From assembly GCF_001514115.1 (NCBI RefSeq), contig NZ_KQ948456.1:157491-221490 (forward strand): a stretch of DNA of 64,000 nt. The letters run 5' to 3'. The notes under the pieces were generated by a model, which was not told the origin of the DNA, made no database searches, and saw only the letters and a program-made list of their open reading frames with translations. Each line of letters opens with the position of its first letter. The first letter of the stretch is position 1. The position numbers and the translations under genes were made by a program. Source of the DNA: Streptomyces olivochromogenes (lineage in GTDB: Bacteria > Actinomycetota > Actinomycetes > Streptomycetales > Streptomycetaceae). Shown here piece by piece: positions 11,208 through 19,131 of this stretch.

Positions 11208-12189
11208 AGGCGGCTTCCGTCTCCGCCCGCAGCGCGATCTCGTGCAGCTTCCTCAGGCGTTCGCGGTTCTGCTCGTCCATGGGGGCGTACGTCACCATGC
11301 GCGCGCCCATGTCGGGGGCCAGCCACAGGTCGATGTGGTCGAGGGTGAGCGGCCCGACGTACGGGTTCAGGAACTGCTTGGTCTTGCTGGGCACGCCGCC
11401 GAACACCTCGTACCGCTCCCAGATCTCACGGAACTCCGCCGACTCCGTCCGCAGCCGCTTGACCAGCATCTTCCAGGCGGGCTCGCCGAGATGGCCGGCC
11501 ATCGAGCCGCGCAGCTTGGCCGCCATCATGCGCATGGTCTCGTCCAGGAGCACGATCGACTCGCGCCACTCCGGGTGGGTGTAGACGAGGACCATGCAGT
11601 TGCGGTCCTCGGGCGGTACGGCGTCGAGGTCGCGCATCATCAGCCGGGCGTACGTGCGGTTGTACGCCAGGATGTCGTAGCGGCTGTTCTGGATGCAGGC
11701 CGGGACTGGCTCCAGCTGGGTCAGCACCTCTAGCAGGGCCGGGGTGATGGTCGGGCACCGCGCGGCGGGCGTGGGGTCGACGGCTCCGGCCAGCCGGAAG
11801 AGGTGGGCGCGCTCGCTGGAGTCGAGCAGCAGGGTGCGGGCCAGGGCGTCGAGAACCTGTTCGGAGACCTGGATGTCGCGGGCCTGTTCCAACCAGGTGT
11901 ACCAGGTGACGCCGACGGCGGAGAGCTGCGCGACCTCCTCGCGGCGCAGGCCCGGCGTGCGCCGGCGGCGGCCACGGGGCAGTCCGACCTGCTCCGGCGT
12001 GATGCGCTCACGGCGGTTGCGCAGGAAGGTGGCGAGCTCGTGCCGCCGGATCTCGCTGCCGCGGGGGGCGGCGGTGCCGTGCGGCTCGGGGTCCACCGGC
12101 CGGGGAGAAGTCACGGACACAGCCCGCTGAGCAGGGTCCATGGCCTCCACGGCCCGGGGAACGGTGCTCTCCTGCGTCATCGTCGTCAT
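11206..12189 (-). CDS. XRE-family regulator with MmyB-type ligand-binding domain
   Basis: The 327-residue product has a ~50-residue variable N-terminus, then a helix-turn-helix (LATFLRNRRERITPEQVGLP ... TPGLRREEVAQLSAVGVTWYTWLEQ) typical of the actinobacterial MmyB group. A PAS-like sensor domain follows (ILAYNRTYARLMMRD, NCMVLVYTHPEWRE, FREIWERYEV, GPLTLDHIDLWL). Such proteins usually control an adjacent dehydrogenase or transporter. Here the divergent neighbour at 12291 is an MFS exporter, and two palindromic sites lie between them. The bound ligand is unknown; a fatty-acid-like ligand has been proposed for the family. Confidence 0.9.
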   Translation of the reverse strand: MTTMTQESTVPRAVEAMDPAQRAVSVTSPRPVDPEPHGTAAPRGSEIRRHELATFLRNRRERITPEQVGLPRGRRRRTPGLRREEVAQLSAVGVTWYTWLEQARDIQVSEQVLDALARTLLLDSSERAHLFRLAGAVDPTPAARCPTITPALLEVLTQLEPVPACIQNSRYDILAYNRTYARLMMRDLDAVPPEDRNCMVLVYTHPEWRESIVLLDETMRMMAAKLRGSMAGHLGEPAWKMLVKRLRTESAEFREIWERYEVFGGVPSKTKQFLNPYVGPLTLDHIDLWLAPDMGARMVTYAPMDEQNRERLRKLHEIALRAETEAA

Positions 12190-12221
12190 GCCTCCAGCCT
12201 GCCGGTCGCCGGAACCTGTTG

Positions 12222-12263
12222 CCAGGTAGTGCTTCTACCAGGATAAGGACACTCTGGTACCAG
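12222..12263. promoter_or_regulatory. Candidate operators in XRE/MFS divergent region
   Basis: An inverted repeat CCAGGTAG (12222-12229) / CTACCAGG (12235-12242), with one internal mismatch, is followed by a perfect 10-bp palindrome CTGGTACCAG (12254-12263). Both share a GGTA/TACC core and lie 30-70 bp before the MFS start at 12291. They are likely binding sites for the divergent XRE regulator. Confidence 0.6.
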
Positions 12264-12290
12264 TCTGAGGTCAGGAGAAGTCTGGAGGAC

Positions 12291-13721
12291 GTGACCGAAA
12301 CCGGAACCCTCAGGACTCCAGTCCGCTCGCCCTCCGCAGCACCCGTGCTCAGCGGCCTCGGCCTCTTCACCGTGCTGCTCGGAGCGGCACTGCCCCTCAT
12401 CGACTTCTTCATCGTCAACGTAGCCCTCCCGACCATCGGCCGGGACCTGAACGCGAGCGAAGCCGTCCTCGAACTCGTCGTCGCCGGGTACGGAGTCGCG
12501 TACGCCGTCCTGCTCGTCCTGGGCGGCCGCCTCGGCGACCTCTTCGGGCGACGCCAGTTCTTCCTCGGCGGCATGGCGGCCTTCGGCCTGACCTCCCTGG
12601 CGTGCGGGCTCGCGCCCAGCGCCTGGACGCTGGTGGCGGCGCGCGTGGCGCAGGGCGCGGCGTCCGCGGCGATGCTCCCGCAGGTGCTCGCCACCATCCA
12701 GGCGGCGACGGCGGGCCCGCGCCGCGCCAAGGCCATGGGCCTGTACGGGGCCACGGCCGGTCTGTCCATGGTGGCCGGACAGATACTCGGCGGCCTGCTC
12801 GTCGCGGCGGACATCGCGGGCACCGGCTGGCGCGCGGTGTTCCTCGTGAACGTGCCCGTCGTGATCCTCGGCCTGATCCTGGCCACGCGCGCCGTCCCCG
12901 AGACCCGCTCGCAGCACCCGGAGCCGATCGACACCCCCGGCACGGTGCTGCTCGCCGTGTCCCTTCTCGCGCTCCTGGCCCCGCTCACCGAGGGCAGGGC
13001 GGCGGGCTGGCCCCTGTGGACCTGGCTGTCGCTGGCGCTGTTCCCCCTCGCGGCCGCGGCGTTCTACTTCGTCGAGCGCCGGGAGGACCGCCAGGGCCGT
13101 ACGCCCCTGGTGCCGCCGAGCCTGTTCGCGCTGACCTCGCTCCGCCGGGGCCTGATCATGATCGTGCCGTTCTCGATCGGCTTCAGCGGCTTCATGTTCG
13201 TGATAGCGGTGGCGCTGCAGCGGGGTGCGGGCCTCGGCCCGGTCCCGGCGGGCCTGGCCCTGGCGCCGATGGCCGCGGTCTTCTTCGTCGTCTCCCTCTG
13301 CGGCCCCCGGCTGATCGCCCGCTACGGCACCCGGGTCGTCACGGCGGGCGGGCTGATCCAGGCGGTGGGCGTGGCCCTCATCGCGCTGGCCGCCTGGCGG
13401 TCCTGGCCGGACCTGGGCGTGTGGCAACTGCTGCCGGGCGCGGCGGTCGCGGGCGCGGGCCAGGCGCTCCAGCTCCCCGTCCTGATCCGGATCATCCTCT
13501 CCGAGGTGCCGTCCGCGCGGGCCGGCGTCGGCAGTGGCGTCATGGCCACCACCCAGCAGTCGGCCCTCGCCGTCGGCGTCGCCACCCTGGGCACCCTCTT
13601 CCTGTCCCTCGCCTCCAGCGACGGCATGCGGGACGCCCTCGTCACCACCCTCCTGGTCCAACTGGCGGGCGTGGCCCTGACGACGGCCCTGAGCCTGCGG
13701 CTGCCGCGCACGATCAGCTGA
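12291..13721 (+). CDS. MFS exporter, DHA2 family
   Basis: The start GTG 12291 (VTETGTLRTPV) follows GGAGG at about 7 bases; the frame is open further upstream but would run through the operators. The 476-residue product has about 14 membrane segments. Motifs are LIDFFIVNVALPTIGRDLNAS, RLGDLFGRRQFF and GQILGGLLVAADIAGTGWRAVFLVNVP. It is divergent from an MmyB-type regulator, the usual arrangement for an inducible efflux pump. The substrate is unknown. Confidence 0.9.
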   Translation: MTETGTLRTPVRSPSAAPVLSGLGLFTVLLGAALPLIDFFIVNVALPTIGRDLNASEAVLELVVAGYGVAYAVLLVLGGRLGDLFGRRQFFLGGMAAFGLTSLACGLAPSAWTLVAARVAQGAASAAMLPQVLATIQAATAGPRRAKAMGLYGATAGLSMVAGQILGGLLVAADIAGTGWRAVFLVNVPVVILGLILATRAVPETRSQHPEPIDTPGTVLLAVSLLALLAPLTEGRAAGWPLWTWLSLALFPLAAAAFYFVERREDRQGRTPLVPPSLFALTSLRRGLIMIVPFSIGFSGFMFVIAVALQRGAGLGPVPAGLALAPMAAVFFVVSLCGPRLIARYGTRVVTAGGLIQAVGVALIALAAWRSWPDLGVWQLLPGAAVAGAGQALQLPVLIRIILSEVPSARAGVGSGVMATTQQSALAVGVATLGTLFLSLASSDGMRDALVTTLLVQLAGVALTTALSLRLPRTIS

Positions 13722-13773
13722 GCTGTGGGTGCGGTTGAACCAGTTGGAGCATCCGTTGAGTTCGCGGACGCGT

Positions 13774-13803
13774 GCAACCCTGGGCGCCCCGGGTTCCGTG
13801 TAG
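13774..13803 (+). promoter_or_regulatory. Putative ECF-type promoter of the sigma-factor operon
   Basis: GCAACC at 13774-13779 is followed after about 17-18 bp by CGTGTAG (13797-13803). This resembles the GCAACC -35 / CGTGT -10 pattern often seen before SigE-family (SACE-type) sigma genes, which suggests autoregulation. It was identified by eye only. Confidence 0.45.
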
Positions 13804-13878
13804 GGCGTAGCGAGACGCGGACCCGGGTCGGCCCGGGCCCAACGCAGCCGACACCTGGAGCATGAGACGAGGAAGAGC

Positions 13879-14394
13879 GTGACCGATCATCCCCGCGAGA
13901 CCGACTTCCGTGCCTGGGTGCTTGAGCATCGAACGCGCCTGCGTACGACGGCGTTTCTGCTCTGCGGTGACTGGTACCTCGCCGATGACCTCGTGCAGGA
14001 CGCGCTCGGACGGCTCTACTCCAGGTGGGGCAAGGTGGTGGCAGCCGGTGATCCGCGCGCGTACGTCCGTCGGATCCTGTGCAATCTCCACACCGACTAC
14101 CGGCGTCGACCGGCCAGACGTGAGATCAGCGAGGCGGATGTGAGCACGTTGCGCTCACCCCCGCAGACCAGCATGGACGAGCGTGACGACGATCTGATCG
14201 CCGCCCTGCTGACGATCCCGGCCGGCCAGCGGACCGTGCTCGTCCTGCGCTTCTTCGAGGATCTGTCCGTCGAGCAGACCGCGGCCCTGCTCAAGACGAG
14301 TCCGGGCAACGTCAAGAGCCAGACAAGCCGCGGCCTGGAGGCTCTGCGCTCCGCGCTCCGGACACAACCGACCAAGATCGAGGGAGCATCGTGA
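13879..14394 (+). CDS. SigE-family (SACE-type) ECF RNA polymerase sigma factor
   Basis: The 171-residue sigma factor starts at GTG 13879. Sigma-2 region: FRAWVLEHRTRLRTTAFLLCGDWYLADDLVQDALGRLYSRW (residues about 11-53), including the DLVQDAL promoter-melting helix. Sigma-4 region: LLTIPAGQRTVLVLRFFEDLSVEQTAALLKTSPGNVKSQTSRGLEALR (about 112-160). There is no C-terminal extension. Its stop overlaps the next gene's GTG by 4 bp (GTGA), so it is coupled to a single-pass membrane protein, the usual place for a regulator of such a sigma factor. Confidence 0.93.
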   Translation: MTDHPRETDFRAWVLEHRTRLRTTAFLLCGDWYLADDLVQDALGRLYSRWGKVVAAGDPRAYVRRILCNLHTDYRRRPARREISEADVSTLRSPPQTSMDERDDDLIAALLTIPAGQRTVLVLRFFEDLSVEQTAALLKTSPGNVKSQTSRGLEALRSALRTQPTKIEGAS

Positions 14395-15275
14395 ATCCTG
14401 ACAAGACGCCAGAAGAACTCGCCTCGCGTATCGCGTCCATCAGCATCAGTGCTCCTGCCGACCGCGTCGACATCGACGAGGTGGTCCGCGTGGGGACGAG
14501 GCGGCGCTGGCGTCGACGGCTCGCCGTCGCCGGCGTGTTCGCCTGCGTCGTGGCCGTCGCCGGATCGGTGGCCGTCGCGACGCAGGGGGACCACGGCAGG
14601 AGCAACACCATGGCTACTCCCAGCTTCCGCAGCGCGGCCCTGACCGCCGAAGGCCTCGGCGGGCGATGGATCGCTGTCCGGATCGACGGTCGCGACGTCT
14701 CGTCGTGGCGCGACGTCAGTGGCATGCCGGCGAACGTCATCATCGGCGCCGACGGGGCACCGAACGCATGGCAGGTGAACAGGGCCTGCGGCCCGCTGGC
14801 CGGCGGCAGCTTCACTCTGCATGCGGACGGCTCGTTCACCGCCGTGTCGCCGCCGCCGCAGTTCCAGCCCTGCCCGATGCTCACCACGCCTCCTCCCGAC
14901 CTCCTGGACGCGGTCGCGCGTACCGCTTACGTCGCCGTGGACGAGCCGGGTGACTCGGCCGCCCGAACGCTGCGGTTCCTGGACAGTCACCACCGGCTCA
15001 TCGCACTGTGGCGCGAGGACACCACGACGACGTCAGGCGCCGCCGTGTGCAAGAAGGCACTCGGACGCAAGTCCACCTCCGACGGCACCTTCACCACCGT
15101 CGAGCGGGTCCGCGCGAAGCACCTGGCCGCGACGAACGCCAAGCCCGAGGACGTTCTGCCCGACGTTCCCGGCGGCACCGTCGCCGTCTACTGCTCGACC
15201 ACCGAGACAGGTTCGCCCGTCAGGTACGCGGTCACGGCCGACGGCCACAAGGTGCGGCTCAGCCCGGCCAAGTAG
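14391..15275 (+). CDS. Single-pass membrane protein with extracytoplasmic META/HslJ-like domain, sigma-factor partner
   Basis: The 294-residue product starts at GTG 14391. It has a ~45-residue cytoplasmic segment, an Arg-rich stop (GTRRRWRRR), a membrane helix at about 46-65 (LAVAGVFACVVAVAGSVAVA) and an outer domain. That domain has the META pattern: GGRWIAVRIDGRDV, then a Cys-containing strand set (VNRACGPLAGGSFTLHADG, FQPCPML) and FLDSHHRLIALWRE. No zinc-binding HxxxCxxC anti-sigma motif is present, so the mechanism differs from ZAS anti-sigma factors. It probably senses envelope state and modulates the overlapping sigma factor. That role is inferred from context. Confidence 0.72.
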   Translation: MNPDKTPEELASRIASISISAPADRVDIDEVVRVGTRRRWRRRLAVAGVFACVVAVAGSVAVATQGDHGRSNTMATPSFRSAALTAEGLGGRWIAVRIDGRDVSSWRDVSGMPANVIIGADGAPNAWQVNRACGPLAGGSFTLHADGSFTAVSPPPQFQPCPMLTTPPPDLLDAVARTAYVAVDEPGDSAARTLRFLDSHHRLIALWREDTTTTSGAAVCKKALGRKSTSDGTFTTVERVRAKHLAATNAKPEDVLPDVPGGTVAVYCSTTETGSPVRYAVTADGHKVRLSPAK

Positions 15276-15284
15276 CCGGCCGCG

Positions 15285-15318
15285 CGCGAGTTTCGCCCAC
15301 TCGCGAGTTTCGCCCACT
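15285..15318. repeat. Tandem 17-nt direct repeat CGCGAGTTTCGCCCACT
   Basis: Two perfect abutting copies (15285-15301 and 15302-15318) sit just after the META-domain gene and before a strong hairpin. Confidence 0.85.
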
Positions 15319-15320
15319 CG

Positions 15321-15362
15321 CGGGTGTCGCCGGGAGCACACGGCGGCTCCCGGCGACACCCG
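15321..15362. terminator. Strong bidirectional terminator hairpin
   Basis: Perfect 17-bp arms CGGGTGTCGCCGGGAGC (15321-15337) and GCTCCCGGCGACACCCG (15346-15362) enclose an 8-nt loop. It lies between convergent genes (META-domain protein and G1 peptidase). Confidence 0.85.
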
Positions 15363-15379
15363 GTACGGCTGGCCCGACG

Positions 15380-16492
15380 CTAGGAGCAGCGCTTCCAGGT
15401 CTGGTAGAACGCGGTCGAGCTGGAGCGGGTGTCGGTGAACATGGCGGCACCGGACGCGGCGCCGTTGGTGGTCAGCTTCACCTCGGTGGTCGGCAGCGCG
15501 AAGAGGTTCTTGGAGGTGCTGCCGTACCTGGCACCGGCGGCGCTGAGCGTCTGCCGGCTGAACTTACGCAGTTTGAAACCGAGCGGCCGTTCCGTGATGT
15601 AGTCCGCGGTCGTCCCGTCGTAGTACGACGAAAGACCGGACACGGTGACGGGTGTCCAGCCGGATCCGGCGGTCCGGTCGTACCAGTGGAACACGACCTT
15701 TCCGGAGCTGTAGGTCATGTACTGCGAGATGACGTGCCCGGTCTTCGTCGTGTGCCCGATATAGACGGGCGGGTTCGGGTGCGCGGGGTTGAGGTACTCG
15801 TACCACAGCGAGGCACCCTGGGTGGCCGTGGTCGACGAGCCCGAGACGAAGCCCTGCTGGATCAGCTTGCCGGTGTGCCAGCCACCGACGCCGATCCACG
15901 GGGCTGCCACCGCGGTGCTGTTGGAACCGCAACTCGCGGAGTAGGTGGGGATGTTCTGATCGTCGTAGACCTCGTTGTAGTTGGAGTGGCCGGTGGCGAC
16001 ATAGCCACCCCAGTTACTGCTGTAGGCGAATCGCAGTGCCGACCTGCCGGACGGCCCCAGGCACGGCACCGACGGGATGGTCTCGCGGTACCCGTTGTAC
16101 TTCGCCCGCCATGCCGCCAGCGCCTTCGCGTTGTTCGGGGCGTCGAAGCCGTAGGCCCGCGCCGCCGCGGGCGGCGCTGTCTGCGGCCGGAACCCCTGGG
16201 GCGGAACGATCGTCGTCATGGTCGCGCCGCCCGGCAGACGGTAGGTCAACTCCTTCCCCGCTGCGGCTCGTACGGCTTGAGCAGCCGACGCGGACACGGT
16301 CTTCCCGTCCGCCCCGACGAGACGCGTCTGCGTGGCGCTGAGAGTTCTGCACCCCTTGGCCGGCGCGGAATCGGCCCCCGGTGCGGCGTTCGCGGGCGTC
16401 GCGACAAAAGCGGCGGCCGCGACCACCATCGAGCTTGCGACAACTAAGACTTTCCGGACACGAGAGCTTGCAGTTGCCCGAGAGGGCTTCAT
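15380..16492 (-). CDS. Secreted G1-family (eqolisin-like) glutamic endopeptidase
   Basis: ATG 16492 (MKPSRATASSRVRK) has AAGGAG upstream. The longer open frame lacks conserved sequence. A signal peptide of about 38 residues ends near ATPANAAPG, giving a 370-residue precursor with a ~130-residue propeptide-like region. The mature domain shows the G1/A4 hallmarks: SSNWGGYVATG, VAAPWIGVGGWHTGKLIQQG (including the Gln expected of the Gln/Glu dyad) and SLWYEYLNP (candidate catalytic Glu). It is probably an acid-acting extracellular protease. It is convergent with the sigma-factor operon, so it is not part of it. Confidence 0.8.
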   Translation of the reverse strand: MKPSRATASSRVRKVLVVASSMVVAAAAFVATPANAAPGADSAPAKGCRTLSATQTRLVGADGKTVSASAAQAVRAAAGKELTYRLPGGATMTTIVPPQGFRPQTAPPAAARAYGFDAPNNAKALAAWRAKYNGYRETIPSVPCLGPSGRSALRFAYSSNWGGYVATGHSNYNEVYDDQNIPTYSASCGSNSTAVAAPWIGVGGWHTGKLIQQGFVSGSSTTATQGASLWYEYLNPAHPNPPVYIGHTTKTGHVISQYMTYSSGKVVFHWYDRTAGSGWTPVTVSGLSSYYDGTTADYITERPLGFKLRKFSRQTLSAAGARYGSTSKNLFALPTTEVKLTTNGAASGAAMFTDTRSSSTAFYQTWKRCS

Positions 16493-16927
16493 GTTGCTCC
16501 TTCGGTGTAGGAAGAGAACACCAGCGGCCGGGGCGCCTGCGCGCCGCACTCGCTCGCCGATGTCGACAGGGACCAGCCCGGCGTGACACACGCACCCTCG
16601 GCCGCAGCCGTGCGTGTCGTCTTGGCGCTGGTGGCCGAACCGCCGATGGCGGTCACGACCTAATGGCTGGAATCCCTGCGGTCCCGAAGCCCATACCGAC
16701 GATGAACAGACTGTTCACGCCACCCAACCCCCGTCGTGTGCATGAAACTTGCCGCACTCGTGTGACTCGTCGGAGTCGTGCGGTGGATGCATCCTATGAA
16801 GCGGCAGGGAAAACACATGGCCGCCTTTAGTAAACTTGTTCCCATCTTTCCCCGGGCGAGGCACATGTCCGTCGACGCCCGTCACCCACTTCGGCACCGT
16901 CCGCCCCACCGCCATGGCTACGGCTTC
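16493..16927. other. 435-bp intergenic region, no gene seen
   Basis: No frame in this stretch has a credible start, codon bias or motif. It contains the G1 peptidase promoter region and one clear palindrome at 16703-16717. Base composition is slightly less GC-rich than the flanking genes. Confidence 0.6.
16703..16717. promoter_or_regulatory. Palindrome TGAACA-GAC-TGTTCA
   Basis: Perfect 6-bp arms with a 3-base spacer, an operator-like layout about 210 bp upstream of the G1 peptidase start. The binding protein is unknown. Confidence 0.4.
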
Positions 16928-17308
16928 TCAGTGCCGGACCAGACAGAAGGGATGTCCTGCCGGATCGGCGTAGATGTGCCAGCCCCGCCCGTCGGAGACG
17001 TCGAGCGGTGTCGCACCCAGAGCCAGGACCTGTTCCCGCGCCCCGTCCAGATCGGGGACGCTGAAGTCCAGGTGGAACTGCTGGGGGCGGGCGGGATCGG
17101 GCCACTGCGGAGGCCGGTACTCCGTGGCCGGCACTCGCTGGAAGGCGAGCACGAGACCGGACGGCGTGTGCAACGTCGACCAGGTCTCGCCGAGTGCCCA
17201 GCGCGGGTCGGGCCGGTTGACGGTGCCGCCGAGCAAGGCCTCGTAGAACTCGGCGAGTCGGAGCGGCTCGGGGCAGTCCAGCACCACGCACTGCAGTTCG
17301 GCGATCAC
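16928..17308 (-). CDS. VOC (glyoxalase/bleomycin-resistance superfamily) protein
   Basis: The 126-residue protein has two beta-alpha-beta-beta-beta modules: ELQCVVLDCPEPLRLAEFYEALLGG and FHLDFSVPDLDGAREQVLALGA, ending DPAGHPFCLVRH. The second-module His in FHLDF and the C-terminal DPxGHPFC motif match the glyoxalase-like subgroup. Metal and substrate cannot be named. It sits 14 bp downstream of the following minus-strand gene's stop and may be co-transcribed with it. Confidence 0.88.
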   Translation of the reverse strand: MIAELQCVVLDCPEPLRLAEFYEALLGGTVNRPDPRWALGETWSTLHTPSGLVLAFQRVPATEYRPPQWPDPARPQQFHLDFSVPDLDGAREQVLALGATPLDVSDGRGWHIYADPAGHPFCLVRH

Positions 17309-17322
17309 GTGCCGATCCTAGG

Positions 17323-18057
17323 TCAGCTCCCAGGGCGGGCGAGCGGGGCGGCCAGGGTCTCCGGCTGGTGGGCGCGGCGTAGGGCGTTCGCGACGAAACC
17401 GTTCGCCTTCAGTTCCTCGACGAGGTCGTGGAGGAAGCGGACGGTCTCGGGGTGGCGGGTCCTCGTCGTGCCGACCGCTTGGCGGATCTGCATGAACCGG
17501 TCCTCGATCAGGCGGAGTTCGGGGTGTGCCGCGACGAACTCGGTCATCGGCTGCCTGATCCCGGCCGCGACCTCCAGCCCCTCGGCCCCGAACGCCTCGA
17601 CGCCGTCCTCCCCGCGCACCACGCTCGCGTGCCGAAGCGTGCGGGAGAGGAAGAGGTCGTAGGCGGACCCGCGCTTCACACCGATCCGTACGCCGGGACG
17701 GTCGACCTCGGCGACGGTCGTCAGGTCCGAGTCACGGGGGACGGCGTACACGCCCTCGATCACGACGTACGGCGCCGTGAACGCGACCTCGGCCTCCCGC
17801 GCGGGCTCGACGGCCAGGAAGCACAGATCGGCACGGCCCTCTGCCATCGCCTCGTACGACTTGCGGGCCGCGTCGAAGCAGAGGAGTTCCACGGGGACGT
17901 CGAGGCGGGCGGCGATCTCCCGCGCGAGGTCGACGGTGATGCCGGCCGGAGCCTCCGGTGTGCCCTGGGCCAGCACCGGATTGCCCAGGTTGATCGAGGC
18001 CCGCAGGGTGCCGTGGGGCGCGAGGTCCTTGGCGATGGCGGGAGTTCCGGTCGTCAT
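17323..18057 (-). CDS. Type-2 periplasmic-binding-fold protein (polar amino-acid type) without signal peptide
   Basis: The 244-residue product has the SBP_bac_3 layout: GTLRASINLGNP, GITVDLAREIAARLDVPVELLCFDAARKSYEAMAEGRADLCFLAVEP and YVVIEGVYAVPRDSD. It starts directly with the mature domain (MTTGTPAIAKDLAPHG), with no signal peptide or lipobox and no ABC permease nearby. It is therefore probably a cytosolic ligand-binding protein or a stray receptor rather than a working import component. Confidence 0.8.
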   Translation of the reverse strand: MTTGTPAIAKDLAPHGTLRASINLGNPVLAQGTPEAPAGITVDLAREIAARLDVPVELLCFDAARKSYEAMAEGRADLCFLAVEPAREAEVAFTAPYVVIEGVYAVPRDSDLTTVAEVDRPGVRIGVKRGSAYDLFLSRTLRHASVVRGEDGVEAFGAEGLEVAAGIRQPMTEFVAAHPELRLIEDRFMQIRQAVGTTRTRHPETVRFLHDLVEELKANGFVANALRRAHQPETLAAPLARPGS

Positions 18058-18254
18058 GAGCGGAGTCTAGATCGGGGGGTTCGGCAGCGCGCAGGGTGGG
18101 CGGGCGGCGACGGATCGTGATCGCGTACGACCACGCGGTGAACTCGCGGCCGAAGAACCCCCGTTGATCTTCCCGATGCTGCACACTCCTTGCTGCGAAA
18201 GGCTTGCCGCCAACGCCTTGCCGGGCAAGCGGAGCGGTAACACCTGGAGGTGTC

Positions 18255-18461
18255 ATGCTGCAGATCAACACGAGCAAGGTAAGCCGCTGGGACCAGCACG
18301 GCCGCGAGCACGTCGTCCATGTCCAGCGCACCGGTGTACAGCGCACGATCAGATGCGACACCTGCGGCTGGCGCAAGGGCGCGCAGTTCCTGCCGTGGCT
18401 GAAGGCGGAGGAACACCTCGCCGAGGCGCATCAGGCGACGGTGGACCCGACGGAGGGATAG
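18255..18461 (+). CDS. Small C2H2 zinc-finger-like protein (68 aa)
   Basis: ATG 18255 follows GGAGG at 5 bases; the frame is open further upstream without conserved sequence. The protein (MLQINTSKVSRWDQHG) contains CDTCGW followed by EEHLAEAH, giving a Cys-x2-Cys ... His-x4-His arrangement that could hold zinc. The N-terminal half is polar and His-rich (GREHVVHVQRTG). It has no recognised family. A small nucleic-acid-binding protein is an inference. Confidence 0.65.
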   Translation: MLQINTSKVSRWDQHGREHVVHVQRTGVQRTIRCDTCGWRKGAQFLPWLKAEEHLAEAHQATVDPTEG

Positions 18462-18499
18462 TCCTCCACCGGGTCCACCGGTCCGCCGGGACCGGGGAT

Positions 18500-19105
18500 T
18501 CAGTCGATACGGCGGCGCAGTCCGCGCAGGACGAGGGTGACGACGGTCGTGAACTCGGCCTCGATGCCCGGCTGTTCCCACTCGTGGGCGTAGGCGGGGT
18601 CGTGGAAACGGTTCGTGGCGTGGAAGACGGCGCGGGCCGTCGCGACGGAGTCGCCGTCCACGGTCATGAAGTCGCCCTCCATCACGCCGCGATGAATGAT
18701 GTCCGAGAGCTGGTCGACCAGCTCGGCGACATGCTCATCGACCACCGCGCTCGCCTCGTCGAGCAGCACCGAGTACGTGGCGAACAGCTCGGGATCGTCA
18801 CCCGCCTTGTGCCGCTTTGCGGTGAACAGCGTCGCCAGCCAGTGCTCGAGCGCCTCCGGGGGCGGCGAGGACGACGGCCTGGCGATCTCCGCGAGTATCT
18901 GCGACGTACGGTCCAGCCAGCGCTTCGTGACCGCCTCCCGCAGCGCCGCCTTCGTACGGAAGTGACGGTAGACGCTGCCGTGGCTCACGCCGAGCGCGCG
19001 GGCCACGTCCACCACGGTGGCCTTCGCGGGGCCGTGGCGGCGCAGCGCCTCCTCGGTCGCCTCGAGGATGCGCTCGGCGGTCAGTGCTTCGGTGGTCGGT
19101 GCCAT
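18500..19105 (-). CDS. TetR-family transcriptional repressor
   Basis: The 201-residue product starts at ATG 19105 (MAPTTEALTAERILEATEEAL). The N-terminal HTH reads KATVVDVARALGVSHGSVYRHFRTKAALREAVTKRWL. The C-terminal ligand domain resembles the TetR_C_33 type. It lies 26 bp downstream of the aldo/keto reductase on the same strand, so it is probably co-transcribed and autoregulated through the operator at 20185-20222. Confidence 0.92.
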   Translation of the reverse strand: MAPTTEALTAERILEATEEALRRHGPAKATVVDVARALGVSHGSVYRHFRTKAALREAVTKRWLDRTSQILAEIARPSSSPPPEALEHWLATLFTAKRHKAGDDPELFATYSVLLDEASAVVDEHVAELVDQLSDIIHRGVMEGDFMTVDGDSVATARAVFHATNRFHDPAYAHEWEQPGIEAEFTTVVTLVLRGLRRRID

Positions 19106-19131
19106 GTCGAAAACCGTACCTGGCGGCACTG

